The notes under the pieces were generated by a model, which had not been told where the DNA came from, ran no database searches, and worked only from the letters and a program-made list of their open reading frames with translations. From NCBI GenBank assembly GCA_037039685.1, contig JAWNGF010000003.1, positions 806,001 through 870,000 on the forward strand: a DNA stretch of 64,000 bases. The letters run 5' to 3'. This DNA is from Ceratobasidium sp. AG-K. Its lineage: Eukaryota > Basidiomycota > Agaricomycetes > Cantharellales > Ceratobasidiaceae. How positions within the stretch are numbered: the stretch's first letter is position 1; every line of letters begins with the position of its first letter. The position numbers and the translations under genes are program-made. Of the stretch, positions 1 through 11,645 are shown in pieces.

Positions 1-84
1 CTCGGCTTGTGTATGTCACCAATATTTCCCCGCTCATATAACTACGTCCGCCGCAGTCCTCATCCCCACCCCACGGTTCCCACC

Positions 85-927
85 ATGTCTGCTTACCGCC
101 CCTTCCCGCCTGTCTGTGCAGCACTACGTCTGTCCTCTGCGTCATTTCTCGAGGGCGTGATCAACGACCTCGACGGCTCTCCGGCCTACTCACTGTTTAC
201 TGCTCGCGGCGTCACCACCCTATCCCGTGTTGGCCCCAATCTCTCCCGAACACAAATAGCACAAATACACTGGCCATTAGAGGCCCGCGATGAGGAGCGA
301 GCCAAGGAGGCGGGAGAAACAGTTGTCGCCACACCCCAGGGAAAGACTCTTATGGACGACATTCTTCGCCCAAGTGGTAGCGGTCGCTCTCGCAAAATGA
401 ACATTCCTGGCTCAACACTCAACCTCCGCTGGAAGTATGATTCGGGTGCATGGCACGTAAGTCGCAGCTCCTAATTTCGGTGACGCCTGCTAACCGCCCA
501 CCAGTGCATGTCACCTTCACGTGCAGCCGTAGCTACTATAAAGCTAGTTCCCGGAAAAGCAGGAACCACGTTGTACATCCACACCACCTCGTTGCCGGCA
601 TCGGCTACTCCTTACCAGCACGGGTACGATTCGGACACCTCCGAGGCCAGTCCCAACCCCCATGCAGCCCAGACCCTGTTCGACACGCTAGTCCTAGCTT
701 CTGTGCTATTATGCACGCACCCCGAGGCCTGGCGAACACGTCTGGCTAAAACCTCATTCGGGCGCCCACTTCCAGCGCCTCCAGTTCATTCGCCCCAGCT
801 TTCAGCCTATGAACGTGCCATTGGCAAAACATCTAGACCCTCTTCGTCATCCAGCTCCTCGAGTTCATTGTTTGCTCCACCCCCGCAGTACAGTCCCGCC
901 GGTCGAGCCGCAACCACTTCGTGGTAA
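85..927 (+). CDS. DUF6593-like hypothetical protein
   Basis: Two exons, about 85-456 and 505-927, joined by a 48-bp GT-AG intron; both exons are in phase and give about 264 residues. The N-terminal part has the look of the DUF6593 family common in Agaricomycetes: a short hydrophobic start, a segment with DLDGSPAYSLFT, a threonine-rich strand, then a basic RSRKMNIPGS stretch and a W-K-Y strand before the intron. The C-terminus is a low-complexity Ser/Pro tail with a run of nine serines. No signal peptide or catalytic motif is visible. The family has no assigned biochemical role. The gene converges with the RNase P subunit gene downstream. Family assignment is by pattern only; the gene model itself is well supported by the splice sites and phase. 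Confidence 0.6.
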
Positions 928-1170
928 AAGTCACTCGTTGTTTTTCTAGTTGTATTTTCGCGTTCATCTTTCCTTCCGCCCTGGTTCCCTGAGAATGTAG
1001 TGTACGTCTCACCCTTGTTTCTTTCAGTATCCTATCTCCGCTTTGCCATCCTGTTTCATTTTCATTGTAGCAACACTTGTGGTTTCATAGAAATAGACCT
1101 AATTCCCACGATGCGCTCATTTATCCAAGCCCTGCCCATGCCGGCGGCAACGTAAACCACCGTGCCGTCG

Positions 1171-1916
1171 CTAATCATCTGCACCCACGCGTTCCCCACC
1201 ACGCATGATCACATGCCCGGCGTCTAATCGTGCAAAAAACGGAGGGGGACGGGCCTTTGATCTCCGGCTTCTTCTGGGCCTGACTTGATCGGTACTGGTC
1301 GCATTCGGTGCGAGCGCCGGTGAGGAGTCTAAATGTGAGGTCGATAGGCCAGGTACCATGTGCGAACGGTCTCGCTGTCCAGCTTGTGGAGCTGCCCGGG
1401 TTGGGGGTGCAGGGATACATCGGACCGTGCGGCACGCGAAGCAAGTATAGCTGATGATTTTTCCGTGCGGTCGCGACTCTGATGGAGAAATAGATAAGAT
1501 GGACAATGTGTACCAATGAGAATGCAAGCGCGCCATCAATGAAAAAATTAGGTGTCTATCAACTAGGGAACTCACTCTTCACGCGCACAGAAGCCGAGGA
1601 TCCAGGAACGAGCACGGCGTTGCACCCCATACAAAGCATTCGTTTTACACTCGGGTCGCTAGGTTGAGTGATTAATCCGAGTCAAACGGGTTAGGAATTG
1701 GCGGACATACACTTTCACGACCGCGCCGCTCGCGATACCCTTGAGTGTCCTGATATGCTTGCGAGCCAATCGGTGCGTTTCGGGCATGTTGGATGCCTGT
1801 AATGACACGCTTGCTTGGTACAAAAAGTTCATGCGTTGCATTAGGTCCCGGTTCGGGATATTTGGTGGCGGGTTCGACTCCGCCCCGTCTAGCTTAGACT
1901 GAGACTTTTTGGCCAT
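1171..1916 (-). CDS. RPR2: RNase P/MRP protein subunit Rpr2/Rpp21
   Basis: Three exons (about 1711-1916, 1576-1658, 1171-1478) give about 198 residues. The first exon encodes the Rpr2/Rpp21/Snm1 helical region with MQRMNFLYQASVSL. The zinc ribbon is split by the introns: the first knuckle (CMGC, in DPSVKRMLCMGCNAVLVPG) is in exon 2 and the second (CFAC, in ISYTCFACRTVRCIPAPP) is in exon 3, so all four zinc-binding cysteines are present. In this family the protein binds the RNA and other subunits of nuclear RNase P/MRP, which mature tRNA 5' ends and rRNA. The basic tail fits nucleolar RNA binding. The donor GTATGT in exon 1 was chosen because it keeps the ribbon in frame. Confidence 0.85.
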
Positions 1917-2118
1917 GAATGCAGAGGTAAAGGAGGACTGAAATCCGGATGGTCGTGGTTTGGTTCTAGCTAGTTGGCCAATATTTGGAAATTACGCCGA
2001 TCACTCCGGTCTTCATGTGATCGACATTTAATTATACGACAAGAAAGGTTCGATGGAATAGCGATAAATACAATGGTATCCCTGTTGAATAGGGTGCCTT
2101 GATAAGTTCAATTCAGGT

Positions 2119-3394
2119 CTAGAGCTGCCCGCCAAGCGCTTTCTGGACTTCAAGCTTATCGAGGGCCGCGCGGAGCAGGCTTGATTCTTTGCCCGCCCGC
2201 GCTTTACCTTTTGTGCGTGACCCCGGTCCGGTATCTTGTTCGTCCAGCGGAGGAGCTGGCGTGATCGATTCGAGCCGTGTAGATGAGGTGAGGTGCGGTG
2301 GGATCACGATCAACGATTCCCGGGGTGGAGGCGGCCACTACGAATCGTTTAGTAAATGGGGATCGTGGGCTTGTAGGCGACATACTCCACGGTGAGGTTG
2401 GTTAAAGTGAAGCGCCGCCCAGGGTGGATATTCCTTCTCTAATCGGATAATATGTTCTTCGATATGTTTGACTCGGAGCATAAAGTCGGCGGGAGGTGCG
2501 GGGACTGATACACTTGAGTGCTGTAACTGGGCGTAAACAGACGAACGCACCATATCTTACTGCCAAATGCGTTTCAATTGCCTGAAACCGTTCATCAAAC
2601 GCAGATCTAGACGTCACTTCGGTACTAAGAGGCGCCCGACCTACGCCCGGGTTTGCTGGTTTGGATTTCATCGTTTTCCCCAGCGGACCATCCTCGTTCT
2701 TCACGACATCGTATTTCATTTGGACGTCTCTGTTCAGTTTGACTGCGTCTGTTCGAGCAGAGCCACTTGGTCCTGAGCCCGACCGTTTACGCTGGATAAA
2801 CTCGTCCCGGTTACTCTGGTCCACCCTTGCCCGGACGTCGGCTAGGAATCGGGATATCGCCTTAGTGTTCTGTTCGGTGGAAGGTATAATGCATGAAGAT
2901 CATAGGCTGGAATTCCATGCGTACCTGGCTAGGGGTTGCAATGCCAGCTGGCAAATACCGTTGCTTCATCTCATCTAGCGAATCATATTTCGGCGTATCT
3001 AGCGTCTCGTCGACTGCAATCGGCGTTTTACCCTTCAAATATGAGCGGAAAGGTCAAAACCGGGAATCGAATTGTCTACCATCGCGGTTGTGCAAAATTG
3101 TTCCAAAGCGCCCATCACCCGTTTTTCGGACTATGGTTCAAAACTAAAATGTCTAATTTGAATCCTCTTGCAGCTTGGTCTAGGCCTGCCTAATGGTTCT
3201 CAATCGTCCGATTATATCTGTGTTTGTGATAAATTACTTACCGATTCCAAGAACCTCAGAAGGTGCGCATCCCAGTCTTTCAGCTTGAAATTAGACTTGT
3301 GAGGCCGAATAGGCTGTGGCTGAGACGACGAGTCTATTGGCGCTGGGGTGTTCTCAAGCTTGGCGGAGTCCATAGTGGCTACCCCGGAATCCAT
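2119..3394 (-). CDS. MBIP1-like protein
   Basis: Six exons (3242-3394, 3080-3130, 2925-3032, 2561-2869, 2386-2520, 2119-2337), all joined in phase 0, give about 324 residues. The recognisable part is in the last two exons: a coiled helix RVKHIEEHIIRLEKEYPPWA followed by the HFNQPHRG and WPPPPR segments and IVIPPHL, which resembles the MAP3K12-binding inhibitory protein 1 family as found in Agaricomycetes. In animals MBIP is a subunit of the ATAC acetyltransferase complex; the fungal role is not established. The middle is lysine-rich and probably disordered. The second exon (17 codons) and its GTAGAC donor are the weakest part of the model. The gene is divergent from the MVD1 gene and its 3' end is about 200 bp from the RPR2 start. 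Confidence 0.65.
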
Positions 3395-3794
3395 GCCACT
3401 TGTGGTCGAAAGCGAAAGCGTCAAGTTGGAAATAGCCAGAAGCAAGCGGCTTCACCGCCACCAGCCGACCAAACAGGGTAGGTGAACCCAACCCTTCCTC
3501 GCATCGACGACCTTATTGTTGGCAGTTCTGGCCTTGTTTTTTACCTGCTCGCCTCGACGATATCAGAAACGTTATCTCACGGATTGACTCGTCTTTCTCA
3601 TCTGCTCATCCCAGTCGTACGTTTTATTCACGTATTTTTTGCATGCTTCCCTGACGCGACCCGAAGCACGCATAAAAGCACCTTTGAAGTGACCAAGTAA
3701 CAATTTTGTGCTAGAAACCCCTTGAAACTGGTGCGAATCCACGTACGAGTGCTAGGGATAGCGACTGACGCGTTTAGATCACCAGTTTTGAGTC
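3395..3794. promoter_or_regulatory. Shared divergent promoter region
   Basis: This 400-bp stretch separates the starts of the MBIP1-like gene (minus) and MVD1 (plus). It contains no supported coding sequence; the ORF at 3482-3700 has no recognisable content. It must hold the promoters of both genes. I see no clear TATA box or named factor site, so the call rests on position only. Confidence 0.4.
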
Positions 3795-5113
3795 ATGACC
3801 GTCTTTCAAGCGACTGCAACTGCCCCGGTGAACATTGCTTGTATAAAGTTTGTTTCTCGAGTTTTTCCTGACAAGATACCGGACTCACGGGTCTCTCTAG
3901 GTACTGGGGCAAACGTGATACCAAGCTCATTCTCCCTACCAACTCGTCGCTCTCTGTGACTCTAGATCAAGATCACCTTCGGTCGACGACGACTTCGCGT
4001 GCCGATCCCTCGTTTGAGAAGGATCAACTATGGCTCAATGGAAAAGAGGACGAGATTAAGCCCGGAGGAAGGCTCGCAACTTGTATCACCGAGATGAAGC
4101 AGCTGAGGGCCAAGCTGGAGGAGTCATCGCCAGATAAGCCCAAGGTAAGACTCTCGTAACCCTCATACAACCCAAAAACTTATTCAAATTAGATCTCTCA
4201 ACACAAAGTCCACATTGCATCGTTCAACAATTTCCCTACTGCTGCCGGTCTTGCCTCGTCGGCCTCAGGATTCGCCGCCCTTGTCGCATCCTTGGCTGCC
4301 CTTTACGAACTCCCATCCACCCCATCTGAGCTCTCGGTTATCGCTCGCCAGGGCTCCGGCTCCGCGTGCCGCTCCCTCTTTGGTGGTTATGTTGCTTGGG
4401 AAATGGGCACCAAGGCAGACGGCTCGGACTCGTTTGCCGTCGAAATTGCGCCAAGGGAACACTGGCCCGACTTGCATGCTCTCATCTGTGTCGTCAATGA
4501 TGCCAAGAAGGGCACTTCGTCCACCGCTGGAATGCAACGCACCGTCGAGACCTCCTCGCTCTTGCAGCACCGGATCAAGGAGGTCGTTCCGCAGCGCATG
4601 AAGGACATTATTGCCGCGATTAAAGCCCGTGACTTTAATTCGTTCGCGGAGATTACGATGGCGGATTCGAACCAGTTCCATGCTGTGGCTTTGGACACTG
4701 CTCCTCCTATCTTCTACATGAATGACGTTAGCCGGGCGATCATCTCCATCGTCGTCGAGTATAATCGCGCATCAGTCGCTGCGGGCGGAGGGCTCAAGGC
4801 CGCTTACACCTATGACGCTGGACCGAACGCAGTCATCTACGCACCCAAGGAGAATCTTCAAGAGATTATCAACCTTATCGTATCCTACTTTCCTCAAGCC
4901 CAACCTTTCAGCGATCCGTTCTCGATGTTCGCCAACTCTGCGGCCGGGCCGGGGTCGTTGCCTCTTCCCGATGGGTTTAATCCTGCGGTGGCGATCAAGC
5001 ACGAGGTGGGCGCGGTCAAAGGGCTCATCCATACAAGGGTGGGAGACGGACCTCGTACACTCGGCCCAGAGGACTCGCTGTTGACCACCGATGGGCTTCC
5101 TAAACCAGTCTAA
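3795..5113 (+). CDS. MVD1: Mevalonate diphosphate decarboxylase
   Basis: Three exons (3795-3847, 3901-4144, 4193-5113) give about 405 residues, the usual length for this GHMP-family enzyme. It catalyses the ATP-dependent decarboxylation of mevalonate diphosphate to isopentenyl diphosphate, the last step of the mevalonate pathway feeding ergosterol and prenyl groups. The substrate-binding segment IACIKYWGK is split by the first intron and restored by splicing (ATA AAG TAC TGG). The ATP loop region FPTAAGLASSASG in exon 3 is intact, as are SGSACRS and the DAGPNA motif near the C-terminus. The start is the first ATG followed by the conserved ATAPVNIA strand. No frameshift is visible. Confidence 0.95.
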
Positions 5114-6153
5114 ATCAGTCATTTGATGGCTAGGCCATAAAAAGCACAACACAAACATAATTTCCTGATATTGTACTGCTCTTCCTAACTGCTCGCACAA
5201 AGGGCCTGTATTTCACCCCCTCAATATGATACAATGACACTAAAACCAATCGGGACTCGTGTTCGGAATCTTGCATTCCGTCACCTGGTGTGGCTTGAAT
5301 GGTCTAGGAACGATAGGGCATTTCGAACAATAGAAAAGCGTCTAGCATCTTTTTGTGCTCGGCAGACTCTTGAAAAACTAGCCCCGCCCAATAGTGGCGT
5401 ATTGGTTAACCACGACCACCTCCTGAACTCTGCTAGAATATGGCCAATCGTGTAAGAAGGTTCATAATGGGCTTGGTTAGATAGTTACTAAAGCGGGGTA
5501 TCACTAGTTTATCGTTTATATCACGCTGACACCGAGGACCCCCGAGCTCCTCAATGATGTGAGGAGGGTAATGCTTGATACAAGGTCCATGTTCCTTAAG
5601 CTGCAGGGGTCAATATCTCATGGTAGGTTCAGAATTCGGTCGGAGGGCCGATACTGATAATCGGCCAGACGTCGGCGTCGTTGATGGAAAAGTGCACATA
5701 ATTGAGACATGTAAGTTCGGCGCCTTGCGTTCCTCTCATGACTGATGAGGCGAGGTGCAGACGAGTCCGACGCCGACGCCGATAGGTTTGAAAAGATGCC
5801 CGAGCATGACGCGATGATCCAGGCAAGTCAAGTCGCCGTTGGTTTCGAAGCACACGCACTGATGTATAGCCCGAAAAACAGGCATTGCTGCCCATCATAA
5901 CGTCGGACATTGGAGTTGTCAAGTTATCGACTATTGGGGCTGGTCGAAAGAGTTGAATATGGATTATGGACTTGTTGCACAATTTTTCGTTCGTCAATAC
6001 AATGGAGTTACAACACAACGCACTGAATCATTACTGGCCAAGGCAAGGTACGAGGATTTCACCGCAGCTGCCGAGACGGGGACGGAGTCTTTGCCATGCC
6101 CGAATGAGAGTCGGTCATACAGCATACATGGGTGTTCCTCGTACCTCCTCGCC
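5114..6153. other. Intergenic, no gene recognised
   Basis: About 1 kb between the convergent 3' ends of MVD1 and the CDC26 gene. The ORFs here (for example 5629-6018 minus, 5234-5455 plus) have no family pattern, no convincing introns and no low-complexity signature of real coding sequence. I see no repeat or RNA gene. Confidence 0.4.
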
Positions 6154-6354
6154 CTACTGGTTCAAACCAATACGCTGCGCCGTGGTCTTTCCCTCCTTTT
6201 TCTTCTTAGCCTGCTCTAACACGTTTACTGGCTCTTCCGTAGTAGAACCTTGCTGCTGCTGTCCCTGCTGCTCCCATAGCTTGGTCATCGCCTTTTTAAC
6301 GTCCTCTACATCGAATTCGTTCACTGCCAGGGGGGTTGGGTCGCGGCGCAGCAT
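6154..6354 (-). CDS. CDC26: Anaphase-promoting complex subunit Cdc26/Apc12
   Basis: A single-exon gene of 66 codons. It begins MLRRDPTPLAVNEFDVEDVK, matching the conserved Cdc26 N-terminus, in which the methionine and MLRR-P-T-x-L segment insert into the TPR superhelix of Apc6/Cdc16. A glutamine-rich helix follows, then a lysine-rich segment and the short C-terminal TAQRIG motif, reminiscent of the NDRIG segment of animal Cdc26. In known cases it stabilises Apc6 in the APC/C ubiquitin ligase, which drives mitotic exit. The longer upstream reading (MLPRAFILI) was rejected because the family begins at MLRR. It is divergent from the PRA1 gene with under 180 bp between starts. Such small genes are often missed. 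Confidence 0.8.
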   Translation of the reverse strand: MLRRDPTPLAVNEFDVEDVKKAMTKLWEQQGQQQQGSTTEEPVNVLEQAKKKKEGKTTAQRIGLNQ

Positions 6355-6532
6355 AATAAGTATGAATGCACGTGGAAGCAAAAAAGCTGTGTATCGTGGA
6401 TAAGTTTAGGCGGCTCGGGTGTGGATGCTTATGCTGCGGAAGCAAATCTATAAAGCTACACGTCGGGCTCGGCGCTTAGCACTTTCCTACGATCTACCAC
6501 ACACCTCACATCCTCAGTCGACTTTATCAGCC
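6355..6532. promoter_or_regulatory. Compact bidirectional promoter, CDC26/PRA1
   Basis: Only 178 bp separate the start codons of the CDC26 gene (minus) and the PRA1 gene (plus), so transcription of both must begin in or near this stretch. It contains a pyrimidine-rich run (CTACCACACACCTCACATCCTC) just upstream of the PRA1 start, typical of fungal 5' leaders. No consensus TATA box is evident. Confidence 0.4.
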
Positions 6533-7405
6533 ATGGAGATGCTTCTGAAGGTTCCCGAGTACATGAAGAGCTTGCGCGTGAGTTACTCGTTTTAAATGAG
6601 AAATATGTATGCTAATTTCGGAATGCTGCGGTGGGAATAGGAGACCAAGCTGAGCGCGTTGCGCGGGCCGCAAGAATTCTTTGATGTCCAGAGGATATCC
6701 AGGTACGCGAGACTAGTGCTCTTTGCGTGATAAGTGTTGCTGAGTAGTTCTAGACCTGCGGATATGAATCAGGCCACGTCCAGAATCTCGTATAATACTC
6801 GCTATTTCTCTGGGAATTACGGTGTAATCATTGCTATTCTGGCCGTCTATGCTCTGGTCAGTCGATGGGATTCGGCGCAAGCAACAAGCTTACCTCGTTA
6901 CATGCAGCTCACAAACTATTGGCTGCTGATTAGTCTTGGTTTCTTGATTGGAGGTATGTGCTCGTGTAGCAACTGCGCTGTAGTAGCCCACTGAAACTTA
7001 TTCTCACAGGATTCATGGCAATCAACAAATGGTACGCTAGGTCAATGGCCAATTGCTTTTAAATTAACACGCATGTATAGGGCACCTGAACCCATGCAAG
7101 TCGGCGAACATGTCGTCACCCAAAAATCCTTGGTGAGTAGCCTATTGACAACGCGAAACAATGCCCTAAATAACCGCTTGTGCTACGCAGTATACGGGTC
7201 TTTTCGTGATTGGTACGGCCGCCGTTTATTCGAAATATGAGAAATAGCTCTAACATTACGTTCAGGAATCCCTCTTCTCTGGTGGTCCAGCCCGCTGGGA
7301 ACGTTCTTCTGGCTCGTCGGTTCGAGCAGTATCCTCATCCTGGGACATGCTGCGTTGATGGAGCCAGGTGTCGAGTCTGAGTATGCCAACGTCACCGAGG
7401 TCTAA
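6533..7405 (+). CDS. PRA1 family prenylated Rab acceptor
   Basis: Eight small exons (6533-6577, 6641-6702, 6754-6856, 6908-6953, 7010-7031, 7081-7132, 7191-7212, 7266-7405) join in phase to give about 163 residues. The layout is that of PRA1/Yip3 proteins: a short polar N-terminus with RGPQEFFD, a basic/aromatic stretch (SRISYNTRYFSGNY), then two hydrophobic hairpins (GVIIAILAVYAL with LTNYWLLISLGFLIGG; YTGLFVIG with IPLLWWSSPLGTFFWLVG) and a short acidic tail. The family sits in ER/Golgi membranes and acts in Rab GTPase delivery and vesicle traffic. Two exons are only 22 bp long, so gene finders can easily mis-splice it. Confidence 0.8.
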
Positions 7406-7718
7406 GCTAGGTTACGGGGTATAAATGATTTCGTTGTAATTCCATTTTAATCCATAGACTTTGTTTTGTGCCATCGTTCTGTTGCCCCCGATTACCCGAT
7501 CGCAGTAAACGGATTTGCGGTTGTTGTGGGGGATAGGGGCGTATTACGAAATACTTGTGTCGAAAGCCCAGCCTCGTGACTATAAACCGCGACGCGCTCC
7601 ACTCCCTCGCCTCCTTCTGCTTTTCCCCTCCAATCTCCCCCAGGCCCTGTATCTACATCTCCGACGACCACGATCTGAACTTTCGATTAATTAACGCTCG
7701 GCTAATTACGTTCTCACG

Positions 7719-10119
7719 ATGGAGCCATCTAATACGACCACCGAGTTCCAAGAATCTCGGACTGTAACGCTCGAATGGACAGTACGAAACCTAAAGCAAC
7801 TGTTTGAATCCAGCAAGGGAGAGCAGAAGTCCAAGGTTGTGAAAAGTGCCGTGTTTGGAGGCGGGTGAGTTGATCGATCATATTTACATTAGTGGGGCTG
7901 ATGATTATGTTGCCGCCAGGCGCTGGCAGGTGGGATGAGACGTCATGGCGTCGTGTACGGGAGCTGATTCGTTAAGCGCACAGGTTCTGTTTTATCCCAA
8001 CAGCGGGCATGAAGGCGGTGGATATATTAGTCTGTATCTCTCTTGCGAGGTGAGCGTCTCGCCACTGGAACGCTGTATGACCATTTATGAGCATCACTGC
8101 TAGCCCACCGCGGATGAGAAGGAGAAGGCGGTAAACGGCAAGTAAGTCCCTGCATTTGGTCCCTACTGATAACAGGAGGCTTAGATTGTTCTATCTAGAT
8201 GGCAACGGGAGGGCTTGTACAAGTTCACGTTTGAACTACGGTGTGTGAACGTTTGTTTATTGTTTCGACGAGGGTTCTTATTTCGTGTAGGAGCATCAAC
8301 AAGAGCACTTCTTTCAATACGAAAGAAGCATACAACCATGCATTTTCCTGGAAAGTAAGTGGCGTGTTAATGTCGCGCGGGTCAATTCTCAGCCTTGATT
8401 GTATTGTAGACAGCAAACTGGGGATGGTTTGTTTTTGTCTTTTAGTGTGATCAACAACTTCTGACTTAGATTCAGGGCCCAGTTTGCCCGACGAGACGCC
8501 GTGTACTATGCCCCAAACGCCGTGCGCCTGCAGGACGCCTTTGTCATCGTCTGTCAAATTACTGATTCGCCGGCTCCTCCAACGTCGACGGTCAACAAGG
8601 TATCTGTTCCGCGCGACCTGCTTGGATCTGTTGGCTCGTTGCTTGATGACCCTTGCTACTCGGATGTCGAGTTCGTCTTGCCCCCGCGCCGTCGGGGTGG
8701 GAAGACGAGGCGCATTTATGCTAGCAAGAAGCTCCTTCCGGACGCTCAGAATATTTCCAGATGAGTGGTTGGGTATTGCTGATTCTGAGTGCAGGTCAAC
8801 TGAGTTGGATTTCAGTGTTTAGCTCTGGTTTCGCCGAAGGCGCTCCGGATAACCTGCCCGAGTCAAAACCCCTCGCATCGTTCGAGGAGCCAGACGTAAG
8901 TCGTTCTTTGGCTCGTATTGTATTCTATCAATGATGGGCTGTTCTAGTATATCAATGTATATTCAAGCGCTGCCGAAGATTCTGATGAAGAGGATGCGGA
9001 GTTGGACGACATAGCCTGGGAGGTGTCATCAGACGCTGGGCTCGTAGGCAAGAACGTAGACGACCCAGGAGCGATCTCGGATACCCCAGGCCTCCCAGCT
9101 GCACTTGTCCCGGTTCCAACTGCTGCTCCCACGGTGCCAACCATAGTCGCGCCTCCTGTCCCAGGTCCGCTAAAGACTCCTGTGGTGATCAGTGATGTCG
9201 CGTATGTGACATATAAGGCGTTTTTGTACTACGTGAGTATATTCGGGAGGTTCGCGGTGTATTTGGGTCTGATGTTTCTCCACAAGTTGTATACCGACAC
9301 TATCATATTCGCTCCCCTCAAGTCACAGTTTATGCTCTCATCCCCGTCAGCCTCGTCCTTCGCACAAGCCGTGCTTCACCTTCCTACATCGTCGGACGGC
9401 GCCCCGATGCACTCTCCCGGGATGGGCGCAGCTGGCTTACGGACGCCATCGGCTGGAGGTGGAAGACGCGGATGGTTGCGCGACTGGGAGACTGTTAACC
9501 CAGACAGGCCAAGTCCATGCTCCGCCAAGGCGATTTACCGTTTGGCAGACAGTAAGTATACGATTGATCTCCATGAGCGAGATATTCATCGTACTGTCAC
9601 TAGAACTCGACTTGGGCGAGTTGAAGTCCCGGGCTTTTACGCACATAACCAAGAGCCTGTCTATTCAGAGTGTCCCATTCGAGTTGTTCTCTTCCTTTTC
9701 CGCTGCATTTGAGGACATTCGCAAGGTATGTTCGTCCATAATTGTATGTTTGCAGCTGGCGAACTCAACGGGCGAACTTTGGTCAGGTGCAAATGGATTT
9801 TGCCCTTCAGCACTGGAACGAAATCCGTGCGGGCGATTCGATGAAGCAAGTATTGTCCGAACTTCGATCGGGACGATACCCTGGATATGGTGCGTATTGA
9901 GAAAATTCCAACGATGCACTTGCTAACTTGAGCTGTGGTCCATGCGTTTGTAGAGGAAGGTTAGTGTCTTGGATATTCCTCCGAATCAATGGTGTACTAA
10001 ACATATTATGTCTAGTTATGCCTCAACTATTGAGCCATCTCGTGTACAAGCCACTAACAGCCGAAGGCAGCAGTGATGACTCTGGTCAGGAGGGATCTGC
10101 GTCCATGATTGGCAGATAA
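7719..10119 (+). CDS. MATH-BTB domain protein with apparent frameshift
   Basis: About fifteen exons. The N-terminal MATH domain runs through eight exons to about 8560 (TLEWTVRNLKQLF, GHEGGGYISLYLSCE, HAFSWK, QFARRDAVYYAPN). A BTB/POZ domain follows (GSLLDDPCYSDVEFVLPP, IYASKKLL, SEYF, SSGFAEG), with an acidic/proline insert (8948-9230) before the rest of the BTB fold (AFLYYLYTDTIIFAPL). Such proteins usually act as substrate adaptors for Cul3 ubiquitin ligases. Near 8734-8738 the frame shifts by one base inside the BTB strand: KKLL reads on in the wrong frame, while SGRSEYF continues in another. A missing T in CTT(T)CC would explain it. With that single base allowed, all exon phases agree (about 552 residues). 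Either an assembly error or a disabled allele. Confidence 0.7.
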
Positions 10120-10768
10120 ACTAGTGATAAGTGACTTACTTTTGTTGATACTGATAAATTTGCGCTTTCTCGGTCCTCGCTTTTCATTCATCCCTGTTTA
10201 TATTTTGCCCACTGTAGCTTTTGCCGAGGTGTCTCGTTCATGATATCCACTGGTTTCCCTCCGGTCTTACTCAAGGTTACCAAGTCCCGGCTCCTCTACG
10301 TTACACTCTAGTATGATTCCCAATTCCCTAGTAGTTCTGTATTGTACTGTCTAATATTACCGCTGCTCTGTCCCACGTACTGGAACTGCACGCTTCAGTG
10401 CTCGCGCTTGTAACCAAATACCCCGACCGAAGCTCCCGTTTTGATTTCGTCAGTTAGATTCATGATTTGGCCGTACGTCGGACTTTTCAGGTGGGTCCTC
10501 CCCAGCTTTGCCACGCCTAATACTTTACAAACCCAGTGATACACCTTTTACTATGCCCAGATAATCCTACAACGTCACTGCTACGTTGTCCTACGTGGAT
10601 AACCCCATACGTGTCGACCTGGCTGGAATGCACAGCTGAAGCGCAGCATGCTCCATCATTCGCTCCATTCCATGGGCTCGTGGCCTATAACAAGCTAGGG
10701 CATGACCATACATTAGATTCATTCCCTACGCCATCTTACCCTAGTCCCTCACGACAACCGAGTTTCTA
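10120..10768. other. Intergenic, promoter of MATH-only gene
   Basis: Some 650 bp between the MATH-BTB gene and its truncated paralogue. I find no supported gene; the ORF at 10536-10769 overlaps the next gene's leader and has no family pattern. The upstream region of the second MATH gene must lie here. Confidence 0.35.
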
Positions 10769-11645
10769 ATGTCTTATCCAGAGCAGGACACTACCCTAGA
10801 ATGTACCATACGCGATCTGAAGCAGCTCTTTCAGCCGAATAATGAAGGCAAAGAGACTGAAGCTGTAAAGAGCGACAAGTTTGGGAATGGGTGAGCTTTA
10901 AGATCATCCGTCGGATATCTGTTTTTGATCAGCTCAATCCTGTATTGGTACGCGTATAACCAGACAATGGCAGGTATGAGGTGAACTCTATCAAATGATG
11001 CTCAAGGGCTTACCTACGGTACCTGAAGGTTCTATTTTATCCCAGTGACAATTCTGGAGATGGGAACTTTATCAGCCTTTACCTCTTGTGCGAGGTGAGC
11101 ACCATGGATCTTATCCGTAATGCAGTACTTGGCTGTAACTCCTTGTTTTCGCTAGCCGACCGAGCAAGAGAAGCAAGGGGCGCCCAATGGAGAGTAAGAT
11201 AATTGGGTTCAAACGCTGGGGGAGCAAGACGGCTAATACCACACTCAGGTGGCAAAGGGAAGGCTGTTTCGACTTTAGGGTTGAATTATGGTGAGTGGAT
11301 GCGCAAATAGTGTTCCCCTTTATTGAGATTACACCTCCCATTAGGGACACCAACAAGAAATTATTGATCAAAAAGAAAGAAGCACTTAGCCACACATTTT
11401 CTTGGAAGGTGAGCGCTCCTTGCAGCTGATTTGAGTGGAATTTTGTGACACCCTCCACATTATAACTAGACTATTACTTGGGGCTGGTAGGTTTCCCTTT
11501 GTATCAACACAACTAGCAGCACTGAGATGGAAATAGGTCTCAATTTGTTTCACGAAACGCAGCATACTACGACTTGGATGAAATACGCCAGCAGGACGCA
11601 TTCACAATTGTCTGCCGCGTTACAAAGAGCAAACATACATCCTAG
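10769..11645 (+). CDS. MATH-domain-only protein, paralogue of upstream gene
   Basis: This gene repeats the exon structure of the preceding MATH-BTB gene: the same order of small exons, with equivalent splice phases and matching peptides (TIRDLKQLFQ, WQVLFYP, NFISLYLLCE, WQREGCFDFRVELW, HTFSWK, QFVSRNAAYYD, QDAFTIVC). The frame is open through the whole MATH domain and then stops at 11643-11645 (SKHTS then TAG), where the neighbour continues into BTB. It therefore encodes a MATH domain without BTB. It is probably a tandem duplicate that lost its BTB half. It could be a decoy adaptor or simply a decaying copy; nothing inside the MATH part is broken. It converges with the IleRS gene with about 110 bp between. 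Confidence 0.65.
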
